Shown here: positions 44,632 through 57,385 of the stretch, piece by piece
How positions within the stretch are numbered: the first letter of the stretch is position 1
Layout of the letters: each line of letters starts with the position of its first letter
Assembly: GCF_025024155.1 (NCBI RefSeq)
Contig: NW_026251757.1
Coordinates: 186,001-250,000, forward strand
Length of the DNA stretch: 64,000 bases
Direction of reading: 5' to 3'
Origin: Gamsiella multidivaricata
Lineage: Eukaryota; Mortierellomycota; Mortierellomycetes; Mortierellales; Mortierellaceae
Notes under the pieces: generated by a model
Database searches by the model: none
What the model was told of the DNA's origin: nothing
What the model saw: only the letters and a program-made list of their open reading frames with translations
Made by a program: the position numbers and the translations under genes

Positions 44632-47447
44632 ATGGACCGCTGGGACCCCATCCAGCTCACGTCAACTTTCCGCCCCGTGCTCGAGCCACACGAGACGATC
44701 CAGACGACCCAAGACCAAGTCGGTCTCTACGACGGGCAAGTTCATATCTCTCAATGGGTCCCTGTGGTGCTCCTACACCTCTACATGCTGGGAAAAAGCA
44801 CACCTGAAACCTATGTTAACGACGTGTCCTGCTTCGCCAACTTTTGAATGATAGCCGCCAAAAGGCAGAGGATTACCCCAATGGCACCGTCTATCTAACT
44901 AGCTACCGCATCCTCTACATCGATACCAAAGACCCCGTCCGGAAATCTATTGGCCTCCAGCTACGGCTCATCAATGGCATCCAGCACTATGTACGTCCCT
45001 TCTCTCTTCTTCGTATCATCAGAAGGACAAACAGGTCACCCTCGTTCTGTCATTCAGCGCCTAAAACTCACACTTCTTCTCTCCCTTAGGGCGGATTCAT
45101 GTCCTCATCGCCAAAACTTACCCTCGATCTATACCCGCGCCCACATTCCTCCTCCTTGGATCCCACTGCCTCCACCTCTCTAACCAACGGGACCACAACT
45201 CTTTCAGGACTCGACACAAGCCTCTCAACCCTCTCCCTCAAATCCGAACCCTCCTGGGTCTGCGCGATCTGCTACCATTCCAATCAAGGCTCCTTCCTCA
45301 AATGTGCTGTTTGCGGTGTTCGGAAACCGGCCCCTAGTGCTGATACTCCTATCCCCGCTACCCCAGTAGCCAATCCCTTCCAGGTGACAGAATCTTACAG
45401 CAATATCATCACGAGCGGAATAGGATCGTCAAGTCCGCGGTCTGCTTCGCAGAGTGGACCTATGACACCTCCGATAGCGACTGCAACTGCGATGACAACA
45501 GGAGGAGGAGATGGAGAGCATCCAGGAATCGCATGTCCGGCGTGTACGTTCCACAACGATCTCTTTATGATTCAATGCGAGATCTGCGGAACCCAGTTAC
45601 AAGATGCTCAGAGTATCGCCTTTACGTTGCATCGCCAGGAGCAGCACCAGCGTGCTATTCGACAGTTGCCCTCGACCACCGATGTCGCCACTGAAAGCGC
45701 GCGCGCCTCAACACCAACTGCGGCAGGAGTAGGAGCGGCGGGAGACATCAAATCTGCGAGCACAGGCGGCTCCAGCGCAGGGGGTAGTAGGTTCTTGGGA
45801 CTTTATTCCGGTGCAGGAAAGTCAAATGTAGAGGATACGAATAGTGTGAAGTTATCGTTTCGGGCAGGAGGTAATTCGAATTTTCATACATTGCTGAAAG
45901 CGGCTATGGCCACCAGAGCTTGGGAGGTAAGGCGAGGAGACTGCTTTGAGCATGTAACGTTTGGCGAGCGTCGTTTCTCGTTCTTTCTTTTCATGGGTAT
46001 TGGGGGTTTACTGATAGGACAGGATGGTTTTTTTCTTCTTCAAAATATTGGATATAGGCCAAGCCAAAACCGCACCCAGAACCGACGATGGGACTGGCTT
46101 CGTCGGCATCACAGCAGGACTCAACTCCAGGATCATCGCCGGTCATCAAAGTCGGCGGTATAAGTACGTTTTTGTAACAATAATTACCTACTTTGGTCTA
46201 ATATCATAACCTGGACTACTCGGACTGTCTGTCAAAATCTACGATCCGTGGACTAAACATCCATGATCTCTTTTCTTCATTCTGTCGATTTCTGATAGGC
46301 GGGATTATGCGCACGGTAGAAACAAACAAGAAAGCGACCGACGAGACATTATCCCAGGCATTCCAAGATCTACAGGGACTGATGGACAAGGCCGCAGAGA
46401 TGGTCGCCCTCGCAGAGAGTATTTCGAACCGACTGGCGAAATCCAATACGATGAATAATGAAGAGACCGCGACCTTCAAGACCTATCTACTCAGCATGGG
46501 TATCGCGGCTCCTGTCACAAAGTAATAATTTCGTTCTCAGGTTTAATGTAATGAAGTGAGACGCACGTTTATGAGCATTGGCTAACATCGTATGCGTTTT
46601 TGATTGATCGCGTGGGGAAAAAAATAGGGATACGGCAGGAGCGGTTTTCCACAAGGAACTGGCGCGTGAGTTGGTCGAGTTCATTTTACCGATCGTCGAG
46701 AAAGAAGGCGGAACTATGAGTCTCATGGACATCTATTGTGTCTTCAATCGTGCTCGCGGCGTTGGTAATATCATCCTCCATTGTTACTCACTGCGGATCT
46801 TTTTTTTTTTTTGCTGGATCAACAGCTCCCTGTACCTCATTGAACTAACATCTCTCTACTTCCTGCTTTCTCACCCTCTTTCGCCGCCTTTTTTTGCTTC
46901 AATTTACATTATAGAATTGATCTCCCCAAAGGATCTTCACACCGCATGCCAAATGTTCCCGGACCTGAACTTGCCTTTGCGGCTACGGAAATTCGATAGC
47001 GGTCTACTAGTCATTCAGACAATGGCCCGATACAGTGACGACGAGGTCTCGAGTGCAATCTCGAAACGCATTCAGGAGCTCCCGCCTGGGGCACCGGGTC
47101 TATCAGCCGTCGAACTCGCGAGCGCCATCCAGATTAGCGTCGCCCTCGCTCAGGAGCAGCTTTTGGTATGCTTGATCTCGTTTTTTTTTTGGGAGGGGGG
47201 GGAGTCCTGTTGTCTTTGAGTATGTGCAAGGAAACGATGTGAAGGACGTATATCGGCAGGATCGACAAGAGTACTAATCCGGTTTTTTTTTTTTTTTTTT
47301 TTCACTGCTGTATTATTTTTCAATGCGTGTGCTTTTGTTACGCTCTAAAAAAAATAGATGACCGAGGCAAGGGGATTGATTTGTAGAGACGAGTCCGTTG
47401 AGGGACTACGTTTCTATGACAATTTATTCGCAAAGTGGGAGATCTAG
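44632..47447 (+). CDS. VPS36: ESCRT-II subunit Vps36
   Basis: Recruits ESCRT-II to endosomes by binding lipid and ubiquitin; multivesicular body sorting. Exons: 44632-44735, 44855-44990, 45090-45926, 46058-46163, 46299-46521, 46628-46764, 46915-47165, 47358-47447; 627 residues, all phases consistent. A GLUE domain begins at 1 (QVGLYDG, then YLTSYRILYID) and is split by two NZF zinc fingers: WVCAIC...CAVC at about 136-160 and IACPAC...CEIC at about 227-250, as in yeast Vps36. The C-terminal EAP45 tandem winged helices span about 400-627 (FHKELARELVEFI; RFYDNLFAKW). The first intron uses a GC donor (GG|gcaagt, 44736-44854). The fourth intron donor could be GTATAA or GTACGT; GTACGT was taken. 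Confidence 0.92.
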
Positions 47448-47658
47448 AAAACTGTCAAAGCATTTACATACATCCCAGCTCTGCGCACATAATTTTCGAA
47501 AATCAGAATAAAAGCGCATTTATTTCTTCATTCAAACGCTTCCTCCACGTTTCTAATTAAAAGTACATGCTACTCATCGTTGCGGAACAAAAATTATCAA
47601 GGGGTCCGAATGTCCCCCTCAAAACGGCTGATCTTCATCGCTACTATGTCCCTGGGTC

Positions 47659-50118
47659 TTACAAAGATCGAGTATCCAGCGCCGTGGTATCTAAATGTGA
47701 AGACAACAAGATGGTTCCATCCTCAATTCCATCATTTGCTCCCTTAATCGACTCCTCGCCCACATCCACCTCTCGTAGGCCAATCACTCCGGTTGCCAGA
47801 TCCTGGCCCTCGTCTTCGCCAACATCGTGTCCATCGAACGTATACTGTGTCCCTGACCGCTGCAGCGCCAGGTCTCGTCTCCGAATCTCATAATACTTTT
47901 GATGCTGCAAAGTCTTTACATACTGTCCATGCTGTATATCCGCGAGCGTCCGCGAAAGCTGGTATCCCTTCGAAAACGTGCTGTCCGAGCTTTTTCTGCT
48001 GATCATACTGAAGTCACTGGATTTCATTGAGCCAGAGCTCGTTCTTGTTCCTGTTCCTGTGTCAAACAGGGTGCCCGAATCCATGGGCGTGCTGTTGTCG
48101 TGGTCTGACGAATACGCTGTCGTCGATGGAAGCGACATCGAGGGCGAGTTCGTATTGGGCGCGTACGGGATGATCAAGAACGGTTCTCTTTCGCGTTCGC
48201 GTTTCGTCGACACTCCAGAACTTGCTCTTGCGGCCGATGATCCCAAGTCCACAGTACTGAGGTTGATCGTATTATGGCTCGGATTCGAAATAAGCTGCTG
48301 ACTGTGGGTTTGATGCTGACGAGTATGTTGATAGTGATGCGCTCGGAACGGGACCATGGGCGTCGAGGACGCCTCGGATCCTGTCATAAAATCTTCCCTG
48401 CTACCGTTGTCATCCATGAGCGGTTCCCTTGACCGAGAGTTCCTGAGCGTTCCAGAATCGTTGCCCTTGGGCAGTTCATAAGTTCTCCATAGTTTTCGTG
48501 AATATTTCACAGCAATAAAGGAAATGACGCCGAGTAATATGACACTGGTAATGACGATCTTGATGATGACTGGTATTGACATATTTTGGCCTTTTGAGGC
48601 GATGGATGCGGGTGTAAAAGTCGTGGTCCAGATCCATGAAGTCGTATTGATGATAGCCACTTGGGGCTCTGAGAATTGTCTAGGTCCCGTCAGTCCGCCA
48701 TCAAACCCTGCCGATATTCATTGCAACAAAAGAAATAAAAGAGGTTAAAATCATGGATTATGCTATCATGCAATGGAAAGGACGAGGACAAAAACCATCT
48801 CATGAAAGTGCGTTACTCTACCTCCAACAAGGATCAATTGATCCAGCGTGGCAAGCTGACAGGTGGCGCCCGCGCGCCCTGGAAACGGCAAGTTCATAAT
48901 GCTCATCATCCGCCACGTCCAATCGGTTGTACTCAACACCCATGAATCCCCTAGACTACCATTCACCGAGGCGCCTCCGTACATGAACACGTCCCCATTC
49001 GCCAGCACCACCGTACACGGTGATAACCTTGGCACTGGTATTCCTACACCAGCTGCTGCGCCCTTCAGCGGTATTGTTGAGATCGGCACCGATGGCGGCG
49101 CCCCGTTTGCGACCGTCACCATCGAGTTCACCAGGTATCCCGTTCCAAACGGTACACAGCTCCCAACCGTCCCATTCGCCGGATTCATCAGACTACACCC
49201 TCCCATAATCAACGTCTGCTTCATCCTCGGTAAATACAGCACAATCGGCTGTGTCAATCCCGGCGGCGATCCCGAGCTCGCAATTGCTGCCGACCAAGTC
49301 CACTTATCGAACCCTGGCTGCGTATCCAACAAATCAAACTCGGCCGCCATCGAGAACGTCTGTGTCCCTCCTCCTCCAGTAGCAAGTGTGCCTCCATAGA
49401 GCACCATCTGCCCCGTACTCTCATCCAACGCTATCCCCACCGATGTCCGTGGGGTTCGTGGGAAAACGCTCGCCACGGCCGCCGGGCTCAAATAAGCCCA
49501 TTGATTCTCTGTGATATCATACACCACAACTAGCTGCCCAATCTGATCCCCAACCCCCGCCAGGACCAGATTCTTCTGGTCCGCCGAAACTGCGACCTTT
49601 GCATCTTGTACAAAATATCCCGCCTGAAGCCGCTTCCATGGAACCTTTGTCGTTGCAAATGTTGCGTCCAACGGGATCGCGAGCGTGTCAGCCGTGGCCA
49701 GGAACGGTGGGATCATCGAGATCGTGCCCGAGCAGATGTAAAGGACGTTGTTGACGATACTTGATCCGGCGTTGTAACGAGAGGTGTATATCACTTGTGG
49801 GAGCTGTGATGTTGGCTGAGGTTGTGGTTGTGCGGAGACCGTCGGGAGTGCATGGAAGAGGAAGAGGAGGAATGCTGTTGTTGTTGTGGCGAGAGCTGTT
49901 GGGCGACTACGAGAGACGCGACGGGTTGATTGTTTCTTGACCGATAGAAGGCGCTGTTTTTGCTGTTGCCTGTAGCATTGGGTGCAGTACAAGAAAAATG
50001 AAGGGAAGGGGGTTATATTATTCATGAGCATGATGTAAATATGAAGAATGAGCGGCTGAGTGAGAGATAAGCTGGTAAGGATTGTCTTTGAGCGAGAAAG
50101 AGAGAGTGGTGTGTGCAC
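47659..50118 (-). CDS. Kelch-repeat type I membrane protein
   Basis: Exons (minus): 48822-50118 and 47659-48707; up to 781 residues. An N-terminal signal-type segment (ALATTTTAFLLFLFHALPTVSA) precedes a kelch beta-propeller (repeated MVLYGG, LIMGG, VFMYGG, LILVGG). Then one transmembrane helix (KIVITSVILLGVISFIAV) and a long Ser/Thr-rich cytoplasmic tail. The start is uncertain: the signal lies about 70 residues after the first Met, and a good acceptor (ctacag) near 49970 suggests a short unresolved first exon. Role unknown; a surface or secretory-pathway receptor is possible. The stop is 211 bases from the convergent VPS36. Confidence 0.75.
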
Positions 50119-51044
50119 GATTTATTGAGATAGTGTGTTACGAACACTGTTTTAAGCGTGAAGTGCAGAGTAGTGCTTCAAGGGTGAAATAGAAAAAAAA
50201 TAAAAATAAAAATAAAAAGATCGCTGAGAAGAGGAGGATGAAGGGCCGAGGGATGGAGAAAAGGAAAGGAATGAGAGATGAAAGAAGGAGAAGAATGGGG
50301 AGAAAGGGAGCCGTTGAGGGGGTGTGGGTTTGTGAAGTGTGAACCAAGGGCTGAGTGCTATTTATGTGATTCTTATTTTACTCAAGACAAGAGACAGGGG
50401 CAGATACACAACGGAACAACCAACAACCCATCGCAGTGGGCTGTCATCATGACCGAGAAGAAAAACGACAAATGAGGAATTACCATCACTACTGCCATCA
50501 AGGACGAAGAGTGCCCCGTCATAGTGCTTTGCTTCGTTTTTCATACGGTCTTTATTTAGACGAAGCTGACATTCTAAAGTAAAGACGCTATACAGGCATC
50601 GCATTGGAATTAGACCAATGCTATGCCCGCATACTCCCTGCTGCTGCTGCGGATGCATCCCCCCTCTCTTGACCAGGGAAAAAACAAGACCCTGCCAATG
50701 TTTAATTGCAAAATGCAGTCTGCTCTCAAGGGCCAATGGGTCATTTTTTGAGTTATTTATTTCTCCGCCCTGGCTAGCACTGCCCTCCCCCATTTCCCCA
50801 TTTCCACAAAAAATAACCCCCTCACAGCCACACTCATGCCCTCAGCCCGAACTAGCCGATCGATCATTCGCTGTGTTTCTTGGTGCGCAGCCGTTGAGAT
50901 GATGTGAGTATTATCAATCATCCTCACACACAGCGTACCACCGATCGACCTGACCGTACTCCTTTCTATTGAACATTGTCATTCATGTTTCTATCACATT
51001 TATTAAATTGCAATATTCATCTCAAACCGTGCTCGCTTCCCTTT
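50119..51044. other. Intergenic stretch, no gene seen
   Basis: Region between the kelch gene start and the RCE1 stop. It has AG-rich and A-rich stretches (for example 50190-50300). Long open frames here are of shadow-like composition. Confidence 0.45.
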
Positions 51045-52456
51045 TCACCTCACAGCGATCGACCAGTACGCACAGCTGCTCTCATCTCCATACAACCCAG
51101 GGCTCGTCATCGGACCCACCAAGACCCCAAAGAACACCATTCCGAGGATAAATCCCACATAAACCCACTTCTTCCACGACCCATGTCCCTCAATCGAGGA
51201 TACGTCCGGGAAGCCCATCAGGTTACAGAACGAGTGGCTCAAAGACGGTCCCAAAAGACTTGACGTTCTCAAGAACAGGAACGTCGCGAACCATCCGAAT
51301 AGGGTCGTGTATGTCAACTGGACTAGGGCGATGAGCCCTGCCTGGATGAGTGCTTGGCGCGTCCGGCCATTCTTTACGAACGTTCCGTAAGCATGATGCA
51401 GGTGAGCTGATCCGTTTGAAAGGCAAAGTTACAACAATAGAGGAAGAAGAAGAAATAATGGAGGAGGGGCGGAACACGATAAATGGGATGACGGAGAGAA
51501 GGATTGACAACATTGTAATTTATACACAGGAAGGACATGACAAAGTGCTTACCAATACCAAACACCATCGGGAGCCCAAAGACCATCGAGCGTATCGAAG
51601 CGCCCGAATAGGAAACGACCGCAACCATGCATGCTCGAAAAATGAACTCTTCTGCGATGGGACCCTATTCATTTCATCCCGTTCGGTACCACAGAGCCAA
51701 GAGGCCGGTATATGTATACATTAGCTCCTCATAGGAAATATTGCGTTACAATCCAAATAAAACACTTGATATTCGTGCTATAATACATACCACGATATAG
51801 TTCCTGATCCCGATCCACGATGTCAAGTACCTTCGTTGAACCGACCAATGGAACCGAGCCTGAAATGGCAGCTCACGATCCAAAAACTGCATCATCAACG
51901 GACCCAGGAACAAAATGGCGACCAACAGCACTGGAAGCACAATATGGTTCAACGCCTTGATCGGGTTCGTGGCAGGGATCGTCAGTCCCAGAAGCCGGAA
52001 GAAGTGACCCATACGCGTCCATAATGACTATATAGATAGGTTATTATTTTTTTCAGGCATTTTATTGTTGCACATAAGAACACATTAGGACATACACATA
52101 CTGCAGGGTTGAACATATGGACATGGAATAAACGAAAACAAAGAAATGGCGGTATCATTATTTACCATATCCACTGGGAACACCCCTGTAGAAGTAAAGA
52201 CGATCCAGAGATAGACGGGTACAACGATCATGGTCAAGAGGATGCCCTTTATCCGCTGTTGGATCACCAGAGGGTGGTCCCTGTCCAGAGGACGTTGTAT
52301 TTGGTAGATATGCTGAGGTGATGGGCTGCTGGGTGCTTTAGTAGCATGAGCGGGGAGGGGGAATAGATATAGAAAACTAACAAAGAGGACAGCGAACAGC
52401 ACGCTTGAGATCCCTGCCAGCCATGGCAAGATGAGTCCTTGATGGAATGAGTTCAT
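51045..52456 (-). CDS. RCE1: CAAX prenyl protease 2 (Rce1)
   Basis: Endoplasmic-reticulum membrane protease that removes the last three residues of prenylated Ras- and Rho-type proteins. Exons (minus): 52166-52456, 51791-52027, 51553-51664, 51045-51406; 333 residues, human is 329. Seen: FLGPL, then GPIAEEFIFRACM with the catalytic EExxxR motif (E181, E182, R186), IAHLHH (H215, H218 region), and LSHSFCNLMGFP with H271 and N275. Several hydrophobic helices span the protein. All exon phases agree and the family architecture is complete, so this copy looks functional. Confidence 0.94.
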
Positions 52457-53992
52457 CCTACTCAGCCGGTATTTCGCTTTCTGTTGGCTGGCTTGTAAAC
52501 AATTGAAGTGGATCCTGTGGTGGGGGTTGTAGACAGTAATGAGATGAGCGAGCGGTGTTGCTTCTTCGCTTCTTCATCTGCTTCTCGAGATGACTTCGCC
52601 CCGTCCCTGTTTCGCTCGAAATTAAGGTTTTCAGGATCAGACACCACAACAATGATTTGACCTTCTTTTTTGTGTCACCACACAAAAAAAAAAGAAAAAA
52701 ACGCGGCGTCTACTCGGGGCTGACTACATTTGTTCTTCTGGAGAGAGAGAGAGAGAGAGAGGAGGGTTCTTTTAACCTGTCGAAGCAATAATGGCTACAA
52801 GCTGTTCATTTTCGGAGTCAGCAATAGAAAGACTAGTTCCGAGATAACCAGAACCAGGAACAGGGGCAAGGAGAAGCACACGAGGATTGATGGAGGATAC
52901 AAACCGGACCAGCCTTTTTTTCTTTTTTTTTTTCTTGTTCACAGGAACTCATGGCATCGTAGCGTATCTACGACTTTCACAATAACACCTCATGCCATGC
53001 AGAAGCTATACACTGGCTGCGAAAGTGTTGATAGTCTACCAGGGCGTAGCAAAGGAACTCAATGCGGAAGTGGCTCGGGCCATCCGACACGAACTTTTTT
53101 GAACTCGATTTGCAAAACGATCACCTGCCATCGCACAGGCTGAGAACACCGGGAAGGCAGCGTCGTTCGTCGTCCAATCTAAGAACTCAACTACCCGCGC
53201 GTTTCTAATAGAATCCAAGAAATTCCTCTTCCTGGCCATCCGTTAATTCCCTCCCATCGAGACCAGTCCACCCAGTCTACCTGTCATTCTCTTTGTGCCG
53301 CAAGATAAATGTACTCCCCTACATACATTGGTCGTCAAGAGGCAAAGGCAAGATCCGTTTGTCTCATCTCGAGATGCGTCGACAACGTTCACAAAGAGCA
53401 CCACCATGGCTATTGATGTTAACATTTTGGCTTTTGGCTTTTGGCCTTTTCAGGAGCCTGGCCATCTCCAAGTAGCAAAATAGAGCCTTCCTTGCATGCG
53501 GCTCATGGTCCCGGCCGCCAGATCCAGATTATACTGAGACGGGACCAACTTGCTCCCAAGTTGACCAATGTGTGGTGGCGGTTGATGTTGGGAAATTAGG
53601 AAGGTCTTCAAAGAGGAACATCAAGATGGCCCAACCGTCCTAATGCTTTCAGGGACTCGTTTGTAAAGATGTGGAGCATGAAGAAGCTGTCGTTTAATAA
53701 AAGGCGCCAACACCTATAAAACAACTTTTTTTTCTCTTTTTCTGCATTGAGTATCAAGCAGCATGCACAGAAAAACGTTGCTCCGTATGAGTAGACAGAC
53801 GCCCAGGAATGAACATTCTCTTTATTCAACAAACATGTATGAATGTGTGTGAATGCCTCCAGTAAAAAATGCCGATATATGTCGCGCCCATCCTCTCTTG
53901 CTTCCACCGCCCATTCACTCTTCGCCTTTTTTTTTTTTTTTTTTTTTTTTTTACTTCGTCTTTCTTCTATTCCTCGCCTACGTTCCGCCAGT
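52457..53992. other. Intergenic; possible coding relic and repeats
   Basis: A plus-strand frame at about 53010-53485 reads as protein for 157 codons but for two stops (TGA near 53099, TAA near 53245); see findings. A GA microsatellite lies at 52741-52761 and a T26 run at 53927-53952, close to the end of the rhomboid gene. No intact gene is seen. Confidence 0.4.
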
Positions 53993-56192
53993 TTAGGTTG
54001 ATCCCTGAGGCGGATCAAACGCATCGCACCACCCATTGATCGGCAAACAGCTCAAATACTTGCACCAGCTGCAGTTATTCACACCCTTGTAAAAGTTCGT
54101 CAATCCCAGGACAATGATCAAAACAATCACCGGCAGCGCAATGAACCGAAGTCCCAGCTTAATGTACTTGTCCCGCTTTGAGAAGTAGACCACAGGCATG
54201 AACACAAGTCCTGTCAAGATTCCGGAAAAGAACCCTCCAATATGCGCAAAATTGTCCAAGAACGGGAGCAACCCGAACCCGAATGATACCAGGATCATGA
54301 GCGAAAGCTGTGTCAAAAGAAAAGAAAAAAAAATATGGATAGTTTCGTATAGATTAGCAGATATCCTTTTTTTTTTTTTGCTACCTTGTCAATCAAATAT
54401 GCAGCACTCTGATAGTGTGTCCGCTTCATCAAATAAAGCCTACCTTGGACAGTTCCCAGCATGGCCGCACGACCAACCTCCAGTTCTGAATGAGATCCAG
54501 TACAAGACAGCCGATCAATCCAAAGATCGCTCCAGATGCGCCCATCGATGCTATATATTTCAACATGGATAAACAGAAAGTAAGGAGAAAACGTTAATGA
54601 ATGAATCCTGCAATTTGAGACCCTACAGCCCACAAAACAAAAAGAAACAAAAAAGCCTTTGAAGTGCACTTACGTGACAAGAGTGGTGCAAAGTTTCCTC
54701 CAAAGATGAAGCCCACAATTCCCGAGGTCATATAAATGATCCCAATCCTCCACCATCCCATATCCCTCTCCAGGTCGGCTCCCGTCCGCATCTGGAACAT
54801 CAAATTGAACAACAGATGCACAACGCCTCCATGCAGAAAGATCGGCGTAATGAACCGGAACCACTGGTTCGGCGGCTTGCCCGTCGACGCAATCGGCGTG
54901 AATCCACAAATATCCGAGATCGTGCACACCGACGTCGTGTTGTCCGGACACTCAATCTGCATCGTGTCCAGGTATGTGCTCCGCATGCATGGCACAAATC
55001 GAGCTCCCGTCACAATAAACGTCTATCATCCAATAAGCAAAAAAAAATGAAAGGGAAAAGTGTTAATAAACCGCCCCTTCGTGCAGATATCGAAGACGAT
55101 AAAAAAAACACATGCAATTGAAACACTTACCCCTGTTCCGGGACCGATCATTGGGTTAAACGGATGGGTCTCAATGATACTTCCCGTCCGCTGATATCCC
55201 TTCACAAACTCAAACACCAGCACTGCAATCTGCACCGCCGATACAAACCACACGAACCAAGGCCTCCACACCTTACGCTTGTTCAGCTGTCGTTGCACCT
55301 TCGGATCCAACAACGCCTTCGGAATTGGCTCCCCGTTGAGTTCCTGGTCATCGTGCGGCGGTAGTGGTGGCGGCGGTAGCCCTCCTTGGCTGTACTGACT
55401 TCCACGACTGCCGCCACTATCCATCGCCCGATCATTGCTATATCCTCCATGCTTGCCATCATACTGCTGTTGTTGTTGATGTTGATTTTGGTACGAATTA
55501 TCCGCTCCTCCTACTCCCGCACCCGAGGTATACACCGACGCCTGCTCATCCCCACCATGCGTGCCACTGCGCCCCATTACCGGGCTCGCCATGTTCTCAG
55601 CCGTCCTCGTATCTGAAAACTGATTCCCCTGTCTTGCCTGCTCAAGGTTTGAGGAAATAATATCGATCCCGACCAATGGGATATCCGACTGTGAAGGTGC
55701 CTGTTGGTACCCCGAATAACCTCCACCACTCCAAGCGGGCGACCGACTGCTCAGGGAGGATTGTGCGTTTTCGAGTGGTGCCATTTGATGGTATTGACTG
55801 GTACTGTTCCTGAGATGGTTATGTTCGATGTCGTTGTATTCCTGTTGATTCAGTGGTTGATGGTGTGTGGGGAAGTAGCTCAGAGGACGCCCGACGGGGT
55901 ACTGGTCTTCGTCGTCTTGGTCGTATCGTTGGTGTTGTTGGAATTGAGGTTGGGGGGAAGATTGAGAAGGAGAGCGAAAGTTGGCGTTGTTGACACTGGT
56001 GGTTGAATAGGAGTGGGCTGGCGAGGCCGGAGTTACTCCTGGGTCCTGACGGTCATCACGAAAGGGTGAGACAGATGAACCTCCTGGCGAGCTGTAGGCG
56101 TTGATATTGTTGTTGGTGTTGTTGTTGGTGTTGTTGTTGGTGTTGTTGTTGTTGTCGTCGTCTAGCCACTCCTGCCTGTGATGATATGACAT
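53993..56192 (-). CDS. Rhomboid-family intramembrane serine protease
   Basis: Exons (minus): 55131-56192, 54674-55022, 54444-54550, 53993-54307; 610 residues, phases consistent. N-terminal ~330 residues are disordered, Asn/Gln/Ser-rich (an Asn-Thr repeat near the start). Then several transmembrane helices with the rhomboid landmarks: IFLHGGVVHLLFN, the catalytic GASGAIFGL (Ser about 476) and AHIGGFFSG (His about 528). Both catalytic residues are present, so it is predicted active rather than an iRhom-type pseudoprotease. Likely located in Golgi or plasma membrane. The start at 56192 was chosen over an in-frame extension that reads like leader. Confidence 0.9.
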
Positions 56193-57385
56193 TGCTGACA
56201 AAAAAAAAAGGGTTTTTGGTGTGCGTCTGGGGAGAAGTGTACTGTAAACACAGGGGTTCTTTCTAGGGAGTAGAAAGAAGAGGGATGAAAGATGGGATTC
56301 GAAACGTGGATGAAGAGGAGAGGGAAAGAAAGAAAGAGTGATGATTGCGTCAAGTCGGCAGGAAGGGTCTGAAGAAGGAAAGAGAAGAGAGAGACAGCAC
56401 ACTATCACCCCTAGGCTTAGACTTTAAACTACGGTATATCTTACCTGTCGCAGGGGTCAATTGCTAAAAATACACATATTATTAGGCTGCCAAGACTAAA
56501 TAATACGCGACTACATGTACCATCTCAGCCCTGCATCAAAAGCACAACAAGCAATAGCAACAGCAACAGGCAAGTCAAAGACAACGACATCAGAAAAAAA
56601 AGAGAAAGACGCCCTTTATTTGAATTAATGATCGATGGCAATACAAAAATAAAAAACATGAATGCTTAGAATACAAATGATACAAAAAACATACATCGGT
56701 AAAAGAAAAATAAAACGAACAAGTGCTACATGGGAGTTTTCTAGTAAAACACGACTGAACAAAACAAAGCAAAACCCAAAGGACACAAAAAAAAAAACCT
56801 ATATCACACAATACAAGAAGAGAAAAAAAAAAAAAAAAGTACAAAGTTGAAGGATTCATTAGACTGAACGAAAGTGGTGAAAGAAAAATACCCCCTCAAT
56901 GGTGCTGCAAGGTCTTTTTCGTTTCACCGGGAATATGGTGTCCGTCATTAAACAATACAAAAAAGCCCATCCTGTAGTAGCTATCCTTTTGCTGCAAATG
57001 GTACCCCGATGTTGTTTGACGGTCGAAGATAGGGCGTGGTCCTTTTTTTTTCTAATTTTTCTTTTTTTGTTGTCCTAATTTTTTTTCTTTGTTGTAGTTG
57101 TGTGGGACCTTGATGTTTTTTTTGTTTGTTTTTTGATATTGTAGTTGAAGCTGTAATCTTCAGCCGTTGTTTTTGTTGTTGGTTGGTTTTGATAGAAGTG
57201 TCGCATGTAACCCTCGTCCGATGATTACGAGAAGAATGAGAGAGAAAATAAAAAAGAAAGAAAGAGAAAGCTGGCGCCAAGTGAACGAGAATAAAAAAAG
57301 GCTGAAGAGAGAGCTGTCAGTCGCTGTTGAGAGCAACCAGGTCAGAGCGGTATCCAAGAGCGCTTTGTTCCTGAAGACCAGAAAA
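56193..57385. other. Intergenic stretch, A/T-rich
   Basis: No gene is seen. Very A-rich on the plus strand around 56590-56840 and T-rich around 57040-57170. These runs explain the open frames here. Confidence 0.5.

Noticed and set aside
52730..53143. A plus-strand frame with Arg-Glu repeats.
   Set aside because: The repeats come from the GA microsatellite; no coding support.
56590..56859. A Phe/Cys/Leu-rich minus-strand frame.
   Set aside because: Created by the A-rich plus-strand sequence; no coding character.
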